Positions 7,038 through 14,829 of a stretch of DNA of 64,000 bases are shown piece by piece. A program made the position numbers and the translations under genes. The stretch spans positions 33,536-97,535 of the forward strand of contig NZ_VORR01000012.1 of the NCBI RefSeq assembly GCF_007997085.1. The letters are read 5' to 3'. This DNA is from Polaribacter sp. IC066. Lineage in GTDB: Bacteria; Bacteroidota; Bacteroidia; Flavobacteriales; Flavobacteriaceae. The notes beneath the pieces are model-generated. The model was not told the origin of the DNA. It was given only the letters and a program-made list of their open reading frames with translations, and did no database searches. Positions within the stretch are counted from its first letter, which is position 1. The number at the start of each line of letters is the position of its first letter.

Positions 7038-8180
7038 ATGAGTTTTAATAAACAAGACATATACAAAGTATTAGATACTATTACTGCGCCTGGAGAAGGG
7101 AAAAGTTTAATAGAAAATAATAACGTTACAAACGTAGTTACTTTTGGTAATGAAGTTATTGTAGATGTAACCATCAGCAATCCTACATTACAAGCAAAAA
7201 AGAAGATTGAGTCTGAAATTACCAAAGTAATTCAAACCAATATCGACAAAAATATTGATGTTAAAATCAATTTAAAGGTAGAGAAACCAGCAGCAAAAGA
7301 AGATCCGAATTTAATAAGAGGAAAAGAAATTCCGAATATAAAAAATATCATTGCAATCGCATCAGGTAAAGGGGGGGTTGGTAAATCTACGATTACAGCA
7401 AATACAGCCGTTTCATTGGCAAAAATGGGCTTTAGTGTGGGTGTTTTAGACGCAGATATTTACGGACCATCACAACATATTATGTTCGATGTTGAAAAAG
7501 CAAAACCACTTTCTGTAAATGTAGATGGTCGTTCTAAAATGAAACCCGTAGAAAATTACGGTGTTAAGTTACTTTCTTTAGGATTTTTTACAGATCCAAA
7601 CCAAGCGGTAATTTGGCGAGGACCTATGGCATCTAAAGCATTAAAGCAATTAATTTTTGATGCAGATTGGGGCGAGTTAGATTTTCTTTTGATAGATTTA
7701 CCTCCAGGAACCGGCGATGTGCATTTATCAATTGTACAAGCCTTGCCAATTAATGGTGCGGTTGTGGTAAGTACGCCACAAAATATTGCATTGGCAGATG
7801 CTAAAAAAGGAGTTGCAATGTTTCAACAAGAAAGCATTAAAGTTCCCGTTTTAGGAATTATAGAAAACATGGCCTATTTTACTCCAGAAGAATTGCCAGA
7901 TAATAAGTATTATATTTTTGGTAAAGACGGCGCTAAAAACTTGGCAAACGATATAGACACTAAATTTTTAGGTGAAATTCCGTTAGTACAAAGTATTCGA
8001 GAATCTGGTGATGTTGGGCATCCTGTAGCATTGCAAAATGGTACTGTTTTAGAAGAATCTTTTAATCAAATTACCAAAGAGATGCTATCTCAATTATTAA
8101 TAAGAAATGAAAATTTACCACCAACAGAAGTGGTAAGAATTACTACAATGAGTGGTTGTAGTGCGGTAAAAAAGAAATAG
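7038..8180 (+). CDS. mrp: Mrp/NBP35-family Fe-S cluster carrier ATPase
   Basis: The 380-residue protein has an N-terminal MIP18/DUF59 domain (about residues 5-80) and a deviant Walker A P-loop GKGGVGKST (110-118). Mrp/ApbC/NBP35 ATPases carry and deliver Fe-S clusters to apoproteins in the cytoplasm. The region where the canonical family has a CxxC cluster-bridging pair (after ENMAYF) reads TPEELPDNKYYIFG instead, with no Cys. The gene lies 143 nt upstream of a NifU-domain gene, which fits a joint role in Fe-S biogenesis. Confidence 0.92.
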   Translation: MSFNKQDIYKVLDTITAPGEGKSLIENNNVTNVVTFGNEVIVDVTISNPTLQAKKKIESEITKVIQTNIDKNIDVKINLKVEKPAAKEDPNLIRGKEIPNIKNIIAIASGKGGVGKSTITANTAVSLAKMGFSVGVLDADIYGPSQHIMFDVEKAKPLSVNVDGRSKMKPVENYGVKLLSLGFFTDPNQAVIWRGPMASKALKQLIFDADWGELDFLLIDLPPGTGDVHLSIVQALPINGAVVVSTPQNIALADAKKGVAMFQQESIKVPVLGIIENMAYFTPEELPDNKYYIFGKDGAKNLANDIDTKFLGEIPLVQSIRESGDVGHPVALQNGTVLEESFNQITKEMLSQLLIRNENLPPTEVVRITTMSGCSAVKKK

Positions 8181-8323
8181 TTCAGATTTTTCTTCCCAAA
8201 TGGAAGGAAAGTGTTGTGGGAAAAAATGAGAAAGTATTATCATACTTTTGAAATATAAATAAAAACGCAAAATACCCGTTTTGAGTTTCTCCCCTCGAGG
8301 GAGATTAAGAGGGGCCTTAAGAT

Positions 8324-8560
8324 ATGACAGCACAAGAAACACATGATAATGTAGAGAAAGCGTTAGAAGAAATTCGTCCTTTTTTAATGAGTGATGGTGG
8401 CAACATTAAGTTACTTTCTATAGAGAATTTTATTGTAAAAGTACAATTAGAAGGCGCTTGCACAGGTTGTTCCGTGAATCAAATGACCTTAAAAAATGGC
8501 GTTGAAGCCACTATTAAAAAATACGCACCACAAATAGAAGAAGTTATAAACGTGGCATAA
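8324..8560 (+). CDS. NifU C-terminal domain Fe-S scaffold protein
   Basis: The 78-residue protein is a single NifU-like domain with the cluster-binding motif CTGC at residues 46-49 and the conserved SDGGNIKL near residue 23. Such Nfu-type proteins hold and transfer [4Fe-4S] clusters. The length is typical of stand-alone Bacteroidota members. Its position after mrp supports cooperation. A CTCCCCTCGAGGGAG palindrome lies just upstream (8289-8303) and looks like a dispersed intergenic repeat. Confidence 0.93.
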   Translation: MTAQETHDNVEKALEEIRPFLMSDGGNIKLLSIENFIVKVQLEGACTGCSVNQMTLKNGVEATIKKYAPQIEEVINVA

Positions 8561-8603
8561 ACTGATAAAAATCAGCTTTTAAACCTTTATAAAAATATAT
8601 TTT

Positions 8604-8696
8604 TGGGCGTTCCCACGCAAAAAAAGCGTGGTCGGGCTTTCCGTTATATCTTTTTTGAAAAAACAAAAAAGGATGTCACTTCAATCCCTAACACGT
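8604..8696. repeat. Dispersed intergenic repeat
   Basis: GGGCGTTCCCACGC with the short inverted segment GCGTGG, then TTATATCTTTTTTGAAAAAA and TCACTTCAATCCCTAACACG. The layout resembles a repeat I know from many Bacteroidota intergenic regions. A degraded relative (CACTATATCTTTTTTGTGAA) occurs at 12796-12815. Confidence 0.6.
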
Positions 8697-8746
8697 TCAC
8701 CAGAATGAAAAAAGAATTTTAAAGTTCAATAAATTTTTTAAAGTAA

Positions 8747-8811
8747 CGTCTTTGCGAGGAACGAAGCAATCTCATCTAAATAAATAGATTGTTGCGTTCC
8801 TCGCAATAACG
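8747..8811. repeat. REP-like palindromic repeat
   Basis: TTTGCGAGGAACGAAGCAAT pairs with an inverted ATTGTTGCGTTCCTCGCAAT arm across a short AT-rich loop. A second copy of the same family lies at 14177-14241. It would form a long cruciform or RNA hairpin. Confidence 0.8.
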
Positions 8812-8828
8812 AAGTAAAGAAAATAGAA

Positions 8829-9884
8829 ATGATTACAACAGATATCTTAATTATTGGTGCTGGTCCAACAGGATTATTTACCGTTTTTGAAGCAGGGTTG
8901 TTAAAACTGCGTTGTCATTTAATAGATGCTTTGCCACAAGCTGGCGGCCAATGTTCAGAAATTTATCCGAAGAAACCTATTTATGATATTCCTGCATATC
9001 CAGAAATTTTAGCAGGAGATTTAACAGAGAAATTATTAGAACAATCTAAACAATTCGAACCCGGTTTTACGTTAGGAGAACGTGCAGAAACCATCGAAAA
9101 ACAAGAAGATGAATCTTTTATCGTTACGACCAATAAAGGCACAAAGCATCAAGCAAAAATAGTTGCTATTGCAGGCGGTTTAGGGTCTTTTGAGCCAAGA
9201 AAACCACCAATTCCAAACATTATAGATTTTGAAGATAAAGGGGTAGAATATATTATTCGTGATCCAGAATTTTATAGAGATAAAAAAGTAGTAATTTCTG
9301 GTGGTGGAGATTCTGCTTTAGATTGGGCTATATTTTTAACAGATGTTGCGGCATCGGTAACATTAATTCATAGAAGAAACGAATTTAGAGGCGCTTTAGA
9401 TTCTGTAGATAAAGTTCAGGAATTAAAAGATTCGGGTAAAATTACCATGATAACACCCGCAGAGGTAAAAGGAATTGTCGGAACAGATAAAGTTACAGGA
9501 GTTTCTGTAGTTCAAAACGGAGGAGAACCTTTTACTATTGAAACCGATCATTTTATTCCGCTTTTTGGTTTATCACCAAAATTAGGACCTATTGGTGATT
9601 GGGGATTAGAAATCGAGAAAAACGCCATTAAAGTAAATAACGCATTAGATTATCAAACCAATATTCCTGGAATTTATGCTATTGGAGATGTAAATACCTA
9701 TCCCGGTAAATTAAAGTTAATTCTTTGTGGTTTTCATGAAGCAACCTTAATGTGTCAAAGTGCTTATCAACGTATTTTTCCTGATAAAAAATATGTAATG
9801 AAGTACACTACCGTTGGTGGTGTAGATGGTTTTGACGGTACAAGAAAAGAAGCGCCAAAAGCAGTTATTAAAAAGATTGAGTAA
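8829..9884 (+). CDS. Thioredoxin-reductase-like ferredoxin-NADP reductase
   Basis: The 351-residue flavoprotein starts with the FAD-binding IIGAGPTGLF (residues 7-16), then AGGQCSEIYPKKPIYDIP, and a second dinucleotide fold VISGGGDSALDWA near residue 157. The active-site CxxC of true thioredoxin reductases is absent between the two folds, which places it with the TrxR-like ferredoxin/flavodoxin-NADP+ oxidoreductases. Near the C-terminus IYAIGDVNTYPGKLKLI is the usual FAD-contacting segment. It would pass electrons between NADPH and ferredoxin, possibly for Fe-S assembly given its neighbours. Confidence 0.9.
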   Translation: MITTDILIIGAGPTGLFTVFEAGLLKLRCHLIDALPQAGGQCSEIYPKKPIYDIPAYPEILAGDLTEKLLEQSKQFEPGFTLGERAETIEKQEDESFIVTTNKGTKHQAKIVAIAGGLGSFEPRKPPIPNIIDFEDKGVEYIIRDPEFYRDKKVVISGGGDSALDWAIFLTDVAASVTLIHRRNEFRGALDSVDKVQELKDSGKITMITPAEVKGIVGTDKVTGVSVVQNGGEPFTIETDHFIPLFGLSPKLGPIGDWGLEIEKNAIKVNNALDYQTNIPGIYAIGDVNTYPGKLKLILCGFHEATLMCQSAYQRIFPDKKYVMKYTTVGGVDGFDGTRKEAPKAVIKKIE

Positions 9885-9893
9885 GAAATTACA

Positions 9894-9924
9894 GCCCTCA
9901 CAGGTTTTTAAAACCTGTGAGGGC
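9894..9924. repeat. Palindromic repeat, possible bidirectional terminator
   Basis: The 31-nt palindrome GCCCTCACAGGTTTTTAAAACCTGTGAGGGC lies 10 nt after the reductase gene (arms GCCCTCACAGG and CCTGTGAGGGC). The central 25 nt recur exactly at 12930-12954, so it is a dispersed element that may also act as a terminator. Confidence 0.8.
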
Positions 9925-9973
9925 TTGTTAAGATTTTAATTTTAAGTTGTATTTTAGATGAAAATATAAAACT

Positions 9974-10303
9974 ATGCTCGCTTTTAATGCAACACCCAGT
10001 TTTTATGATGAGCTTTTATCGGGCTATGATATTTTACTATTTGCCTTAGGCTCATGTATAGTTATTTCAGTGCTACTTTTATATTATAGCCAAATCCCAG
10101 AAAACAAAAACTCTAAATCAGCATTAGACAAACCATTGTATCAATCAAAAGATGTTTTATTACAATCTAATAATTTAGAAGCAAATTTTATAAATACCAA
10201 AAAATCAGCATCAACCTTTACGAAATTATTTGTATTTGTTTTGGTTTTTTGGGTGATTTTTATACCACTTTATCAGTTGTTAGGCGTAAATCATTTCATT
10301 TGA
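9974..10303 (+). CDS. Hypothetical two-helix membrane protein
   Basis: The 109-residue product has two transmembrane helices, ILLFALGSCIVISVLLLYY (about 21-39) and FTKLFVFVLVFWVIFIPLY (about 82-100), joined by a 40-residue hydrophilic segment. It has no signal peptide cleavage site and no motif that I recognise. It may be a subunit or accessory of a larger membrane complex, but nothing in the sequence proves that. Base composition matches the neighbours. Confidence 0.6.
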   Translation: MLAFNATPSFYDELLSGYDILLFALGSCIVISVLLLYYSQIPENKNSKSALDKPLYQSKDVLLQSNNLEANFINTKKSASTFTKLFVFVLVFWVIFIPLYQLLGVNHFI

Positions 10304-10366
10304 AAGAATTTATTGAGATGAATTTATTTTTCTCAAATATTATCTTTATTTATTCTAAATAATAAT

Positions 10367-10374
10367 TATATTTG
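10367..10374 (+). promoter_or_regulatory. -7 box 4 nt from a start codon
   Basis: TATATTTG fits the TAnnTTTG consensus perfectly and ends 4 nt before the ATG at 10379. With a start site about 5-7 nt after the box, the mRNA would be leaderless or nearly so. Confidence 0.65.
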
Positions 10375-10378
10375 CAGC

Positions 10379-10666
10379 ATGGAACTATTAAGTGATGTAA
10401 CTTTCAATATTCAGCTTACAAAAATTACGTTTTGTAACTATCAACTAAAGATAGACGAAAAAATAATGACACTCACTTTTCCGCAAGTACTTCAATTAAG
10501 AAATAAAATAAATCTATTTACATCTGCACAAGGTATAGAAGACATTATTCAAAATGAAAATTTTGTATTGTTATTTATTGCAGATAAAAAGCATTTAGTA
10601 TTTCTAGATATTCCGAAGTTATTAGATTTAAAAGAAGAATTAGCCTATTGTTTTTCTGATTTTTAA
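10379..10666 (+). CDS. Conserved-looking hypothetical protein
   Basis: The 95-residue soluble protein starts MELLSDVTFNIQLTKITFCN and ends in an acidic helix (LKEELAYCFSDF). It has no signal peptide, membrane segment or known motif. It has its own strong -7 box and sits just before the ferritin gene on the same strand, separated by 94 nt. I do not recognise the family; a link to iron storage is only positional. Confidence 0.6.
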   Translation: MELLSDVTFNIQLTKITFCNYQLKIDEKIMTLTFPQVLQLRNKINLFTSAQGIEDIIQNENFVLLFIADKKHLVFLDIPKLLDLKEELAYCFSDF

Positions 10667-10734
10667 AAACCTGTTATCTTTATTTAGATTGCTTTTAAAT
10701 TTTTTACCTGCTTAAAATCAACTCCTTTTTGACG

Positions 10735-10742
10735 TACCTTTG
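10735..10742 (+). promoter_or_regulatory. -7 box of the ferritin gene
   Basis: TACCTTTG fits TAnnTTTG and precedes the ferritin ATG by 18 nt. It lies inside the longest open frame (TTG at 10740 onward), which argues for the later start at 10761. Confidence 0.6.
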
Positions 10743-10760
10743 TTTCAAACAGGTTTAGAT

Positions 10761-11267
10761 ATGAAAGTAGCAATAAGAAGACAAATGACAATTCATCCAG
10801 AAGTAATGGATGTTTTAAACGAACAAATAGCATTAGAAATGCACGCATCTGCCTCTTATTTAGCAATGGCATCTTGGTGCGATCAGCGTGGGCTTGTAAA
10901 CAGTAAAGCTTTTTTTTACAAACAATCACAAGAAGAAAGAGAGCACGGAATGAAAATTTTCGAGTTTATAAATAACGCAGGTGGCGCAGCTTTATCTCCT
11001 GCAGTTGCAGCAGTTAATCATGATTTTGAAGAATTAAGAGAAACGTACGAAAAATCTTTAGATCAAGAAATTAAAGTAACACAATCTGTGTATAAGTGCT
11101 TTAAAAAAGCAAGAAGTGTAGACGATTTTGCATCTGAAGTTTTCTTACAGTGGTTTGTTTCTGAACAATTAGAAGAAGAAGATGCCGTAAGAAGTATTTT
11201 AGATATTTTTGATTTAATGGCAGATATGCCAGCAAAAATGGTCGATGAGCGCTTGCCAACTGAATAA
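10761..11267 (+). CDS. ftnA: Ferritin (non-heme iron storage)
   Basis: The 168-residue protein (start MKVAIRRQMTIHPEV) is a bacterial ferritin. The ferroxidase-centre residues are in the usual places: EQIALEMHASASYL on helix A, QEEREHGMKIFEFIN on helix B with the E-x-x-H pair, and WFVSEQLEEEDAV on helix D. It oxidises Fe(II) and stores Fe(III) in a 24-subunit shell. The ATG at 10761 is preferred over the upstream TTG at 10740, which overlaps the promoter. A strong terminator follows. Confidence 0.94.
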   Translation: MKVAIRRQMTIHPEVMDVLNEQIALEMHASASYLAMASWCDQRGLVNSKAFFYKQSQEEREHGMKIFEFINNAGGAALSPAVAAVNHDFEELRETYEKSLDQEIKVTQSVYKCFKKARSVDDFASEVFLQWFVSEQLEEEDAVRSILDIFDLMADMPAKMVDERLPTE

Positions 11268-11285
11268 AAGTAGAAACACGTATAT

Positions 11286-11318
11286 AAAAACCCGAAACAT
11301 TAATGTTTCGGGTTTTTT
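11286..11318 (+). terminator. Rho-independent terminator after ferritin
   Basis: A perfect 12-bp stem (AACCCGAAACAT with ATGTTTCGGGTT, 2-nt loop) is followed by a T run. The 220 nt between it and hmgA hold no clear gene; one 18-codon ORF at 11382-11438 (MFEELLIQLKFLIKRNPE) is unsupported. Confidence 0.92.
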
Positions 11319-11538
11319 GTTACTTTCTAGTTATATAAATTCTCTTTTCTTATATTTGTGCAAGTCACTAAATCGATTGAAATGTTTGAAGAATTATTAA
11401 TTCAATTAAAATTTTTGATAAAAAGAAATCCAGAATAATTTCTTTGGCTACTATTTTATCTAACTTTTAAATAAAGTTAAGGTAGGGATTTCATCAAAAT
11501 TAAACGATTAAACAGTTTAACAATTAAACATTTTCATT

Positions 11539-12702
11539 ATGCCTTTCTATCATAAATTAGGGAAAATTCCACCCAAAAGACACACGCAATTTCGTAAGAA
11601 AGACGGAACTTTATATTCCGAGCAACTTTTTGGTACTATTGGTTTCGACGGAATGTCTACCAACTCTTACCACGAGCACAGACCAACCATGGTTAAACAT
11701 ATTGGAAAGCAATATTCTGTAAAACCAGTTATTGCGAAAGCTAATAATATTCAATCGTATAAATTTATCGGATTTCAAGTTCCGCCTGAAAACGATTATT
11801 TAGAAAGCAGAAAAATTGTGTTGACAAATACCGATTGTAACATTATTTTATCAGCTCCAAAAAAATCTACCACAGCATATTTTTATAAAAATACAGATGC
11901 CGACGAAGTTATATTTATTCATAAAGGAACCGGTAAGTTAAGAACACATTTAGGAAACATCGATTTCAAATACGGCGATTATTTAGTAATTCCGAGAGGC
12001 GTTATTTACAAGTTAGATTTTGATGACGAGAATAACAGACTTTTTATTGTAGAATCGTATTCGCCAATTTATACACCAAAACGGTATCGAAACTATTTTG
12101 GTCAATTGTTAGAGCATTCGCCTTTTTGCGAAAGAGATTTAAGAAGACCGCACGAATTAGAAACCTATAACGAGTTAGGCGATTTTTTAATCAAAGTAAA
12201 AAAACAAGGCGAAATTATAGAAATGACTTATGCTTCACATCCTTTTGATGTGGTTGGTTATGACGGATATAATTTTCCGTATGCATTTTCAATTCATGAT
12301 TTTGAACCTATAACGGGCAGAATTCATCAACCGCCACCTGTGCATCAAACGTTTGAAACCAATGCGTTTGTGATCTGTAGTTTTGTGCCGCGTATGTATG
12401 ACTACCATCCAGATTCAATCCCTGCACCATACAATCATAGTAATATCGATTCAGACGAAGTAATTTATTATGTCGATGGCGATTTTATGAGCAGAAACGA
12501 TATTGATCAAGGTCATATTTCTTTGCATCCGTCAGGTATTCCTCATGGGCCGCACCCCGGAGCTGCAGAGCGCAGTATTGGTAAAATAAAAACCGAAGAA
12601 TTGGCAGTCATGGTAGATACTTTTAAACCTTTACAGGTTACAGAAGAAGCTATGAAAATTGCCGATGAAGAGTATTATAAATCGTGGTTAAGCCAATCCT
12701 AG
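11539..12702 (+). CDS. hmgA: Homogentisate 1,2-dioxygenase
   Basis: The 387-residue protein resembles bacterial homogentisate dioxygenases throughout, starting MPFYHKLGKIPPKRHTQFRK. The enzyme opens the ring of homogentisate to maleylacetoacetate using Fe(II). The iron-ligand region is seen as SLHPSGIPHGPHPG near the C-terminus, preceded by DEVIYYVDGDF. It lies just upstream of hppD on the same strand, so the two consecutive steps of tyrosine breakdown are adjacent, although separated by 272 nt with repeats. Confidence 0.93.
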   Translation: MPFYHKLGKIPPKRHTQFRKKDGTLYSEQLFGTIGFDGMSTNSYHEHRPTMVKHIGKQYSVKPVIAKANNIQSYKFIGFQVPPENDYLESRKIVLTNTDCNIILSAPKKSTTAYFYKNTDADEVIFIHKGTGKLRTHLGNIDFKYGDYLVIPRGVIYKLDFDDENNRLFIVESYSPIYTPKRYRNYFGQLLEHSPFCERDLRRPHELETYNELGDFLIKVKKQGEIIEMTYASHPFDVVGYDGYNFPYAFSIHDFEPITGRIHQPPPVHQTFETNAFVICSFVPRMYDYHPDSIPAPYNHSNIDSDEVIYYVDGDFMSRNDIDQGHISLHPSGIPHGPHPGAAERSIGKIKTEELAVMVDTFKPLQVTEEAMKIADEEYYKSWLSQS

Positions 12703-12926
12703 TCTTCCCGAAGGGAAGGGAAACTCGGCTGGAATCGTTTTGTTTACATAGCTTATTAAAATAATAATTATTTGAAGTTATGTCCTGCTTTTCACTATAT
12801 CTTTTTTGTGAAAAACAAAAAAGTATAGAGCCTGTTTTGAGCGAAGTCGAAAGGTTTCAATCAGGACCAAACTTGTTTGATCATACATCGTTTATAATAG
12901 AGAAATAGTTAATTTAGAAACACAAA

Positions 12927-12957
12927 GATCTCACAGGTTTTTAAAACCTGTGAGATC
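12927..12957. repeat. Palindromic repeat, second copy
   Basis: The palindrome with arms GATCTCACAGG and CCTGTGAGATC around TTTTTAAAA shares its central 25 nt with the element at 9894-9924. It sits 17 nt before hppD. The rest of 12703-12974 holds only fragments of other intergenic repeats (CCCGAAGGGAAGGG at 12707; GAGCGAAGTCGAAAGG at 12838) and no gene. Confidence 0.8.
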
Positions 12958-12974
12958 TGCAAAATCATCAAAAG

Positions 12975-14135
12975 ATGGATAAAAAAATAGAATCAGTAAA
13001 TTACAGTTTAGAAAAAATATTTGAAGGAGCACAAGATTTTCTTCCCCTTTTAGGAACAGATTATGTAGAATTTTATGTGGGTAACGCCAAACAAGCTGCA
13101 CATTTTTACAAAACAGCATTTGGTTTTCAGTCGTATGCTTACCGCGGATTAGAAACAGGTTCTAAAGACTCCGTGAGTTATGTGTTAACACAAGATAAAA
13201 TTAAAATTATCTTAACAACTCCGCTAAATAGTAAGTCAGAAATAAACAATCATATTGTAAAACATGGTGATGGCGTAAAAGTGATTGCGCTTTGGGTAGA
13301 AGATGCAAGACAAGCCTATGAAGAAACGACAAAACGTGGGGCAAAATCGTACATGGAGCCGGTTGTAGAATCAGACGAACATGGCGAAGTTGTGAGAGCA
13401 GGAATCTATACGTACGGAGAAACGGTGCATATGTTTGTAGAGCGTAAAAATTATAACGGAACATTTTTACCGGGTTTTCAAAAATGGGAATCAGATTACA
13501 ATCCGCCAAGTGCAGGTTTAAAATACATCGATCATATGGTTGGTAATGTTGGTTGGAATCAAATGAATACTTGGGTAAAATTTTATGAAGATGTAATGGG
13601 TTTTGTTAACTTTTTGTCTTTTGATGATAAGCAAATTCACACCGAATATTCTGCATTAATGAGTAAAGTAATGTCGAATGGAAACGGCCGTATCAAGTTT
13701 CCGATAAACGAACCAGCAGAAGGAAAAAAACGTTCTCAAATAGAAGAGTATTTAGATTTTTATGAAGGTTCTGGAGTGCAACACATTGCAGTAGCAACAG
13801 ATGATATTATTAAAACAGTTTCTCAATTAAAAGCAAACGGAATCGAATTTTTATCGACACCGCCAGAAGAATATTATAACTCGGTACCTGCAAGATTAAA
13901 AGAATTTAGTCACGAATTAGCTGAAGATATCGAAAAATTAAGGGGTTTAGGAATCATGATAGATGCTGATGAAGAGGGTTATTTATTACAAATTTTCACG
14001 AAACCAATCGAAGACAGACCAACCTTATTTTTTGAAGTAATTCAAAGAATGGGCGCAAAAGGTTTTGGCGCAGGAAACTTTAAAGCATTGTTTGAATCTA
14101 TAGAAAGAGAGCAGGCGAAGAGAGGAACGCTATAA
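12975..14135 (+). CDS. hppD: 4-Hydroxyphenylpyruvate dioxygenase
   Basis: The 386-residue enzyme has two VOC (glyoxalase-fold) halves. Iron ligands are recognisable as His in YIDHMVGNV (residue about 183), His in GVQHIAVAT (about 266) and Glu in FFEVIQRMG (about 352). It converts 4-hydroxyphenylpyruvate to homogentisate, the substrate of the preceding gene product. The start MDKKIESVNYS is an ATG at 12975. The palindromic repeat immediately upstream may influence its mRNA. Confidence 0.95.
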   Translation: MDKKIESVNYSLEKIFEGAQDFLPLLGTDYVEFYVGNAKQAAHFYKTAFGFQSYAYRGLETGSKDSVSYVLTQDKIKIILTTPLNSKSEINNHIVKHGDGVKVIALWVEDARQAYEETTKRGAKSYMEPVVESDEHGEVVRAGIYTYGETVHMFVERKNYNGTFLPGFQKWESDYNPPSAGLKYIDHMVGNVGWNQMNTWVKFYEDVMGFVNFLSFDDKQIHTEYSALMSKVMSNGNGRIKFPINEPAEGKKRSQIEEYLDFYEGSGVQHIAVATDDIIKTVSQLKANGIEFLSTPPEEYYNSVPARLKEFSHELAEDIEKLRGLGIMIDADEEGYLLQIFTKPIEDRPTLFFEVIQRMGAKGFGAGNFKALFESIEREQAKRGTL

Positions 14136-14176
14136 TTTAGGAGACAGTTTTCAGTATCAGTTCACAATGAAATACG

Positions 14177-14241
14177 CGTCATTGCAAGGCACGAAGCAAT
14201 CTTTGAATGAACCAACAGATTGCTTCGTAGCTCGCAATGGC
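14177..14241. repeat. REP-like palindromic repeat, second copy
   Basis: CGTCATTGCAAGGCACGAAG and the inverted GCTTCGTAGCTCGCAATGGC flank a short loop. It is the same family as 8747-8811 and sits directly downstream of hppD. Confidence 0.82.
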
Positions 14242-14259
14242 TTATGAATAACAATTAAA

Positions 14260-14394
14260 ATGAAAAATCAATTAAGAAAATATATATATTTAATTGAAAA
14301 ACGCACACAAGAAAAGCCTATTTTAAGATTACTCATATACGCTATTTTAATAGTATTCGCTTTATTACTCATAGCATCCATAATCGTAAATTAA
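14260..14394 (+). CDS. Small single-pass membrane protein (44 aa)
   Basis: An ATG at 14260 opens MKNQLRKYIYLIEKRTQEKP, followed by one strong transmembrane helix (ILRLLIYAILIVFALLLIASIIV) and a stop at 14394. The N-terminus is basic, as expected for a cytoplasmic side. It is short but the hydrophobic pattern is unlikely by chance, and it follows the A-rich leader TAACAATTAAA. It lies in a 690-nt gap between hppD and the tryptophan dioxygenase gene. The function is unknown. Confidence 0.5.
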   Translation: MKNQLRKYIYLIEKRTQEKPILRLLIYAILIVFALLLIASIIVN

Positions 14395-14431
14395 AAATTA
14401 CAAGGATTAAAGAATCAAACATCAAAATACA

Positions 14432-14620
14432 TTGAATGGATTTCTAATTCTATAAATCTAAATTTGAATAGTTCATTTTAAGCAGCATAGAAAACTTACA
14501 ATTTATCTTGGTTTTGACGCTATCTTGGTTCTTGGCTCGAATCATCTTGATTCTAAAGTTTATCTCGAATCAAAAAAAATACAAAGAGAAGAAATTCAAT
14601 TTGAAGGATTCTTATGTGTG
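14432..14620 (+). repeat. Degenerate copy of the kynA upstream region
   Basis: TTTCTAATTCTATAAATCTA at 14440 resembles GCTTCTAATTCTATAAATCT at 14723, and TTGGTTCTTGGCTCGAATCA to CTAAAG near 14526-14560 resembles the segment 14792-14824. The block ends with AAAGAGAAGAAATTCAA, resembling the first codons of the tryptophan dioxygenase gene (GAAAGAGAAGAAATTTTA). No open frame remains in it. Confidence 0.5.
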
Positions 14621-14829
14621 CTATTTTAGTTTTATATCGAGTTTTAGTTTTACTTCAAATGTTATGCTAGGTATCCGCTAAAATATAAGTAAGATTTACA
14701 GATACCAGACGTATTGAAGGGGCTTCTAATTCTATAAATCTTAATTTTTGTGGTAAATTGCACTCAATGTCGAAAACCTAAAATTCACCTTGTTTCTTGG
14801 CGCTAATTACCTTGAATCTTAAAGCAAAA

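Noticed and set aside
8270..8323. Riboswitch or attenuator before the NifU gene
   Set aside because: Only a CTCCCCTCGAGGGAG palindrome typical of dispersed repeats is present, with no T run or alternative pairing.
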